This document shows positions 58,565 through 64,000 of a stretch of 64,000 nucleotides of DNA, in pieces. The notes under the pieces were generated by a model. The model did not search any database and was not told where the DNA came from. It saw only the letters and a program-made list of their open reading frames with translations. Source of the stretch: Opisthocomus hoazin (Eukaryota; Chordata; Aves; Opisthocomiformes; Opisthocomidae); the NCBI RefSeq assembly GCF_030867145.1, contig NC_134429.1:18213115-18277114 (forward strand), read 5' to 3'. How positions within the stretch are numbered: position 1 is the first letter of the stretch; each line of letters starts with the position of its first letter. A program made the position numbers and the translations under genes.

Positions 58565-59228
58565 CTGACACCCGCTGCCGCGCGAAAACCTGGCGGCGTG
58601 CTCGGGTGCGGGCGGATCGGTTTTATTCCGTGTGGGAATAAAACTCTCTGGACAGGGGTGATTCACGGGGACGGGCACCGGGAGCCCCGCCGAGCTTTGC
58701 AGCACCCTTCGTCTGCGAGGGAGGTGAAGCCCTGTTAATGGGACCGGGCTGTGTTCAAACCGCGCTGCTCGGCCGCGGAGACGTTCGCGGGGCCGGGAAG
58801 CTGGGCTGCGTCGCGCGGAGGTGGGGTTCGGTGCCAACCACGTCTGGTTCTGCCGGTCGAGTGGTCCCCTGCGGTGGGCTTGGCTGGGTTTGTCATTGCT
58901 CTGCAGGGAAATGACCAGTCTGACAGCAACCAAACTGGGGCCGGCGGACCTTCTAAGAGGGGGTTGGTCAGGATTTTCCTTTTGGGTTGCTGAAACTGCA
59001 CAGTCAGGAGTTCTTGCACTCCCTCACGGCGGTTTTCCAGGTCATATTCAGGAAAATATAAAGACCAGCCAACGATCTAAAAGAGCTGATGCTACAAAAT
59101 TATAGCGTGCCAGAAAGAACGAACTTGGTTAAAGCTGCAGAGTCGGGCACACGACGGTTTCGAAACGCGTCTCCGGCTCGCGCAGGCAGCCCCGTCACGG
59201 CACCTCTGTGCACGGCGGTGCCTCCAGC
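58565..59228. other. Intergenic DNA, nothing recognised
   Basis: CpG-rather-rich mixed sequence, no gene or repeat supported. Confidence 0.4.
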
Positions 59229-59230
59229 AC

Positions 59231-59727
59231 CGTGCTCGGGAGCCCCAGTTCAAGAAAGATGAGGAGCTACTGGAGGGAGTCCAGAGGAGGGCTACGAGGA
59301 TGATGAGGGGACTGGAGCATCTCTCCTACGAGGAGAGGCTGAGGGAGCTGGGCTTGTTCAGCCTGGAGAAGAGAAGGCTGAGAGGGGACCTTAGAAATGC
59401 CTCTAAATATCTGCAGGGTGGGTGTCAGGAGGATGGGGCCAGACTCTTTCCAGTGGTGCCCAGCGACAGGACAAGGGGCAATGGGCACAAACTGAAGCAG
59501 AGGAAGCTCCAGCTGAACCCGAGGAAGAACTTCTTCCCTCTGAGGGTGACGGAGCCCTGGCCCAGGCTGCCCAGGGAGGTTGTGGAGTCTCCTTCTCTGG
59601 AGATATTCCAGCCCCGCCTGGACAAGGTCCTGTGCAGCCTGCTCTGGGTGACCCTGCTTGGGCAGGGTGTTGGGCTGGGTGACCCACAGAGGTCCCTGCC
59701 AACCCCCACCAGTCTGTGATTCTGTGA
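59231..59727 (+). mobile_element. CR1 LINE, 5'-truncated 3' end
   Basis: Longest of the right-hand copies, from the CCCCAGTTCAAGAAAGATGA block through the ORF2 C-terminal remnant to TGATTCTGTGA. It shares with the 48.3-kb copy the ACCTTAGAAATGCCTCTAAA and AAGGTCCTGTG variants, so those two probably come from one source lineage. Confidence 0.95.
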
Positions 59728-59729
59728 GC

Positions 59730-60318
59730 CGCGTCTCCATGGGAGCCCCAGCTCACCTGGCGCGTGGGCTTGGCTGGTGTTTGCCGAGGCCCTGGCAAAC
59801 GCAACAGGGGCTCATGGGGAGAAGAAAGATCTCCTCCAGGGAGTTTCATCCCCTCCGAGTTTGCTGCGGGCATCTCCTTTCCTGCAAAAGCAGGCACCGA
59901 GCCCGGAAAATTTCAGCTGAGGCATCTGGCAGAGCTACACGCAGCAAACCCCGAGGTCTTCGAGCAGGCAGCTTCCAGCAATCCCCGCAGCGGGCAGCTC
60001 TCCAAGCCACCGCTCCGGCACCGGCTGCCAGCTCACGGCACCGCACCGCGGGCTCGGCACCCAGGTAGGGAAAAAACACCCGGCCCCGCGGCCGGGACCC
60101 CTGGAAGGTCCGAGGTAGCCCTGCTCCAGGAAAGCGTGTGGAACGGCCGGTGAAGCAGCTCAGGGGCTGCAGCGCTGAGCTCTTGGCTTGCTTAGAAGGC
60201 GGGCGCCGTGCTGGGAAGCCTTTGCCCAGGGTGGTGTGAAATCCTCGGTCCGCTCCCGACGTGCCAGGCATGTAAACACGGCGTTCCCCTGGTCCCCGGC
60301 AAGAAGCCTGCTGCATCA
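59730..60318. other. Intergenic DNA, nothing recognised
   Basis: GC-rich mixed sequence. Open frames on both strands without motifs. Confidence 0.4.
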
Positions 60319-60319
60319 C

Positions 60320-60720
60320 AGGGGGAAAAGGTTTAATGAAAAATTTAAAGGCCGGCGTCTTAAAATAAATTCCAATCCTGGCTGAAGTTTCACAGCGGCT
60401 GCTAAATGTCTCTCGCTCTAGGACTTGTGTGCGGGAAGCGAAACAATTGCTCCCTTCCAAGAGAAAAAATGGGCCTTGTTCCCTCGCTGGGCTGGTGAGA
60501 AGCGAAGCCAGCTCCACCGGAGGGGTGGGAGGTGATGGATGTAATTAAAAGCCCAGAGGGAGGGAGGGAGGAGGGAGAGAGGGAAGAACAATAAATGGAG
60601 GCAGCTTATCTTGTGGCTGAAAGCTGATCTTCACGGACATGTAACATATGGTATTTTCAATAATGGATAAACAATTTAAAGGGGACCTGCAAATGTTGTC
60701 TTTTAATGAGCTAGCAGCAG
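60320..60720. other. Candidate conserved element, paralogue A
   Basis: GTAATTAAAAGCCCAGAGGG at 60541, a purine-rich run, then AATAAATGGAGGCAGCTTAT (60590-60609) and AATAATGGATAAACAATTTA (60659-60678). The first three parts recur in order at 62.95-63.06 kb. No repeat family or open frame explains it. Confidence 0.4.
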
Positions 60721-60724
60721 GGTT

Positions 60725-62685
60725 GTGTGCTGAATGCCCTCACCTCACCTCTTCTCTTGCTCCCAGGTCCCCCCAGTTGTGGCCAGCCGGGCTCCCGCTG
60801 GGCGCCGCAGCCCCAGCACACACTGTGCCATGTCACAGCTGCCGGGACCCAGCCCGCTGGGGTCGAGGGGCTGAAGATAATTACCCAGGCTGGACTTTGG
60901 CCAGGACAGCGGGGCTGGTTCCCTTACTCTTGCAAAAACTGCTGTGGGATCTTTAATTACCGCCGCAGGTCAAGACCCTTGGTTTTAGCAGCGCGTTTCA
61001 TCTCTCAGGCAGCATTGCTGGCAGCCCCGGGCCCCGCCGCGGCAGCCACGGCGTTCGCTTCGAGCTCCAAAATATGCTTATTTTATGGGTGCCATCTCTT
61101 GAAAATACGCGGGAGCGGCCAACGAGGTCTCGGGCTCGCTGCTCCTGCTCTGCAGATCCCTGGAGATGGGCTGCGGGGTGGCTGTCCCGAGGCCGGCTCT
61201 GCGGCAGCCACGCTGCCCGTGCTGCTGCGGGCGTAGGGAAAGATCTCATCCCAGGAAAGGGTTGCACGTGGAGATTGTTCTCCAGAACCCGTGGGACCTT
61301 GGGAAATGCTGAGCAGCTGGAGCCTGTGTTTCCCATCTAAGCCATGCCCGGATGAAAATGGGAAGGCTTGAAGAGGCAAGTTGAGGTCTTGGCTTCACGC
61401 GTACTTTGTGGGCTGAAGGAGGGTTCGGGGAACTTGGAGGCACTTGGGAGAGACACGTTCAGCCCTGCGAGTGCTTTTCTGTTGATGGGATTTAATTTAA
61501 ACCCTGGGCTCGTTTCTTTTCTCTCCCCTGGGAAGCAGCGAGCAGAAGCGACGTCTGTCCGGCGTGCGCCTGGAACGCAGGGCTGAGTGGTGGCCACGTA
61601 GGAGGGAGCTGGGGAAGCTTTGCCCCCGTTCCCGCAGGGAGCCCGGGAAGGGGAGATCCCGGTCACCTCCTTGCTGTGTCCACGACAAAGCAAGGGGACA
61701 GTCGAGCTTCTGTTTGCTCCTGCAAAGAGAAGGACGACTCGCAGATGCCAGCCCAGAGGCTGGAGGAGAAGGCAGCCGGCTGGGCAGTGCCGGGGGGGGC
61801 ACAACGCCTGCGGCGGGGGTGAGCTGGGGCTCCTATTCTGTGTGGGCTTTGGATCCCCTCCGTCCCCGCCACCGACGGGGCTTGCCTCTGACAGCCAATA
61901 TCTGCGTTTTACATCACTCTGAGGCCTTGGCTGGATGAAGTTCGAGCTACCAGCCACAGCGAGCCGGCAGGGTGCAGCGCCTGGTTGATCTCCGGTGCCT
62001 CACGGTCTCACAGCGAGCTCGCGGAGGGTTAAACTGAATCCATTTTTGAGGCTAAGCTTTCAGCTGGCATAAATCTGCGCGGATCCTTCAAAGCTCTGGT
62101 GCTTTACACCAGCTCAGGCTACGGGCAGCCGTGCTCTCTTTTCAGGCTGTAATCTCCGCACACGCTTATGCTTGGAATTATCTTCATCCTCTGACATCCT
62201 CCGGTGCCCACCAACAGCCCTCTCTCATCCACACCGGCCGAAGCTTCACGTTTGTGTTAGCTTCTGCTGGACCACTGTTGGCCATGCCCCGTGTCTCGTG
62301 CTCCTTGCACTGGAGCCCATCGCACATGAACAGGGGCATGGAGATCAGGCTGGAGAGCTCTGTCCTCATCACCTGAGAGGTGGGGAAGGAGCAAGAGGAA
62401 CACAACTTTGCTTTCAAGAGGTGTCCATCACGCTGGCAAGGTTCAGAGCTTTTGTTTCGCACCCTCCCACGGGTCAGCTTTTCTTAGCCCCTGAGAGCAA
62501 ACGTGGGAGAGAAACCGAGCTCGAGTAACCCCGGGGCTGAGCAGTCCACAGGGCAGGACACGCTCCCGCAGCCCAGGCTCCTCTGAACCCGGAGCTGGGC
62601 TCCTCCTGCACCCCCTGAAACCCCCGTTCCCATCTGCTGGCGCGTTTCCTCGCCCGGGTTCAGACCCTTCCCACCGTTCAGGCAA
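60725..62685. other. Intergenic DNA, nothing recognised
   Basis: GC-rich stretches with overlapping open frames on both strands (up to 206 codons, minus, 61337-61957), no recognisable domains. No repeat family. Confidence 0.4.
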
Positions 62686-62689
62686 AGCC

Positions 62690-63130
62690 CTGGGAGTCTG
62701 GGGGATTTTTCGTTAGCTGAAAATATACATGTGTTTTGGGAGCCATCTCCTTTTGTACCAGCTCATTAGGGGAAATAAATGGCCCCTGACCATCTGTCAT
62801 CTTTGTGCAGGTACCTGGCAGAGAGGGGTGGGAAAAGGCGCGGAGGATCCTTAATCCGCTCAGGCTTCAGCAAAGCGAACGGTGCTTCCCACAATCTAAT
62901 TACCGCAGTCCTGCTGGAAAGTGACAGACCTAGTGAGTGGAAATAGATGAACGTAATTAAAATCCCAGGGAGAGAGCGATGGAGACAGAGACACAGAAGA
63001 GCAGTGGAGGGAGAAAGAGTGGTGGAGGGCGAGGAACCAAATAACAGGAGGCAGCTCGTCTCCGGGATAGGGACAATATGCTGATTTTATTAATGAAGAA
63101 AAAGGGTGCAAGTTTATTGCTGATAAATTC
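62690..63130. other. Candidate conserved element, paralogue B
   Basis: Includes GCTGAAAATATACATGTG, CACAATCTAATTACCGC and CGTAATTAAAATCCCAGG (62952), then a purine-rich run and CAAATAACAGGAGGCAGCTC (63038-63057). The order of motifs matches the block at 60.54 kb. Confidence 0.4.
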
Positions 63131-63315
63131 TTGCCTTTTCCTCTTTTCTACTTGCTTTTTTTCTAAAAATGTCATGGATTTAAAGCCTGAAGGACAAGCA
63201 TAACCCTCCGGTCTGACCTGATATCTAAACCCAGCCACAGTAGGCTTTGCATGCAGATATGGGGCTTTGCCCTCCAAAGCTTCACGACACTGCCTGTGGA
63301 TTAAAGAAACTTTTG

Positions 63316-63671
63316 TCACAGAATCACAGAATGGTGGGGGTTGGAAGGGACCTCTGTGGGTCACCCAGCCCAACCCCCTGCCCAAGCAGGGTCACCCAGA
63401 GCAGGCTGCACAGCACCGCGTCCCGGCGGTGCTTGAATATCTCCAGAGAAGGAGACTCCACAGCCTCCCTGGGCAGCCTGGGCCAGGGCTCCGTCACCCT
63501 CAGAGGGAAGAAGTTCTTCCTCGTGTTCAGCTGGAGCTTCCTCTGCTTCAGTTTGTGCCCATTGCCCCTTGTCCTGTTGCTGGGCACCACTGAACAGAGT
63601 CTGGCCCCGTCCTCCTGACCCCCACCCTGCAGATATTTATAAGCATTTCTAAGGTCCCCTCTCAGCCTTCT
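63316..63671 (-). mobile_element. CR1 LINE 3' end, inverted
   Basis: Minus-strand copy of the main CR1 subfamily, octamer tail first (GTCACAGAATCACAGAATGG), running to CCTCTCAGCCTTCTC. A short CTATGAGGAGAGGCTGGGG at 63764, in plus orientation, resembles another CR1 stretch and may be a separate fragment. Confidence 0.95.
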
Positions 63672-63674
63672 CGG

Positions 63675-64000
63675 AGCATCCCTGGTTAAAGGGGCTGCCG
63701 GTATCAGGCGATGAGCTGCAAGAAGTCTGCAGGAGACACCTCCCAAATTCTTCCAGTGGCACATCTATGAGGAGAGGCTGGGGTCAGACACCGCTTCACA
63801 GGCGTGAGAGCAAAGCGCTTGGGAGCCCAGGGCAGGAATTTTTCAGCAGAAAGCAGCTTTATTGGAATTGGCCCCGCAGGAAGCCGAAACCCAGCCACTT
63901 TCAGAAAGACTCTGGCAGCAGCGACAGCTTTAGACCTTGTCTTCTCACACCATCCCATGTCTCTCCTGTCCCTTTGACAACCACGGGAGCAGCGAGCTCA
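63675..64000. other. Intergenic DNA at window end
   Basis: Apart from the CR1-like word at 63764 nothing is recognised. Confidence 0.4.

Noticed and set aside
1..64000. Exons of ISG15, AGRN or other neighbours of human HES4; tRNA, rRNA, CRISPR, operons
   Set aside because: No matching peptide stretch, cloverleaf, direct-repeat array or prokaryotic gene organisation was seen. Short exons or snoRNAs could still be missed by eye.

Overview
The window looks like avian nuclear DNA. It carries about a dozen CR1 (chicken repeat 1) LINE 3' ends with the typical terminal ATTCTGTG-type octamer repeats. Its one convincing protein-coding gene is a bHLH-Orange repressor of the hairy/E(spl) family, closest in my recollection to chicken c-hairy1 (HES4). 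It lies on the minus strand in four exons (ATG 46918, stop 45707). The species cannot be read from the sequence. All family and orthology statements come from recognising motifs, not from a database search.

Layout. 1-44.4 kb is gene-poor DNA downstream of HES4. It holds AT-rich, homeodomain/SOX/TCF-motif-rich blocks that look like conserved non-coding elements (CNEs), an orphan CpG island (about 3.54-4.08 kb), several CR1 tails, a 109-bp tandem duplication (38.8 kb), a CpG-retaining block of unknown origin (40.56-41.08 kb) and a GATGG pentamer array (41.9 kb). 44.4-45.2 kb is a CNE-like block against the HES4 3' end. 45.3-47.0 kb is HES4. 47.0-48.2 kb is its promoter and CpG island. It includes a TATA box, a head-to-head RBPJ paired site with exactly 16 bp between the sites, CCAAT boxes and several CACGTG/CACGCG sites. 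48.2-64 kb is gene-poor upstream DNA with more CR1 copies, a GC-rich segment (53.6-54.2 kb), an 855-bp minisatellite of 23-bp units (55.57-56.43 kb) and further CNE-like blocks. Two of those blocks (60.54 and 62.95 kb) share ordered motifs, as if duplicated.

Reading. This is a single developmental regulator in a regulatory desert. HES4 would be switched on by Notch through the paired RBPJ site and could repress itself through class C sites in its own leader. Its mRNA has an AU-rich 3' UTR motif compatible with short life. Most long open frames elsewhere come from CpG islands, CR1 or the minisatellite. CNE boundaries and calls are by eye and need alignment to other birds and reptiles.
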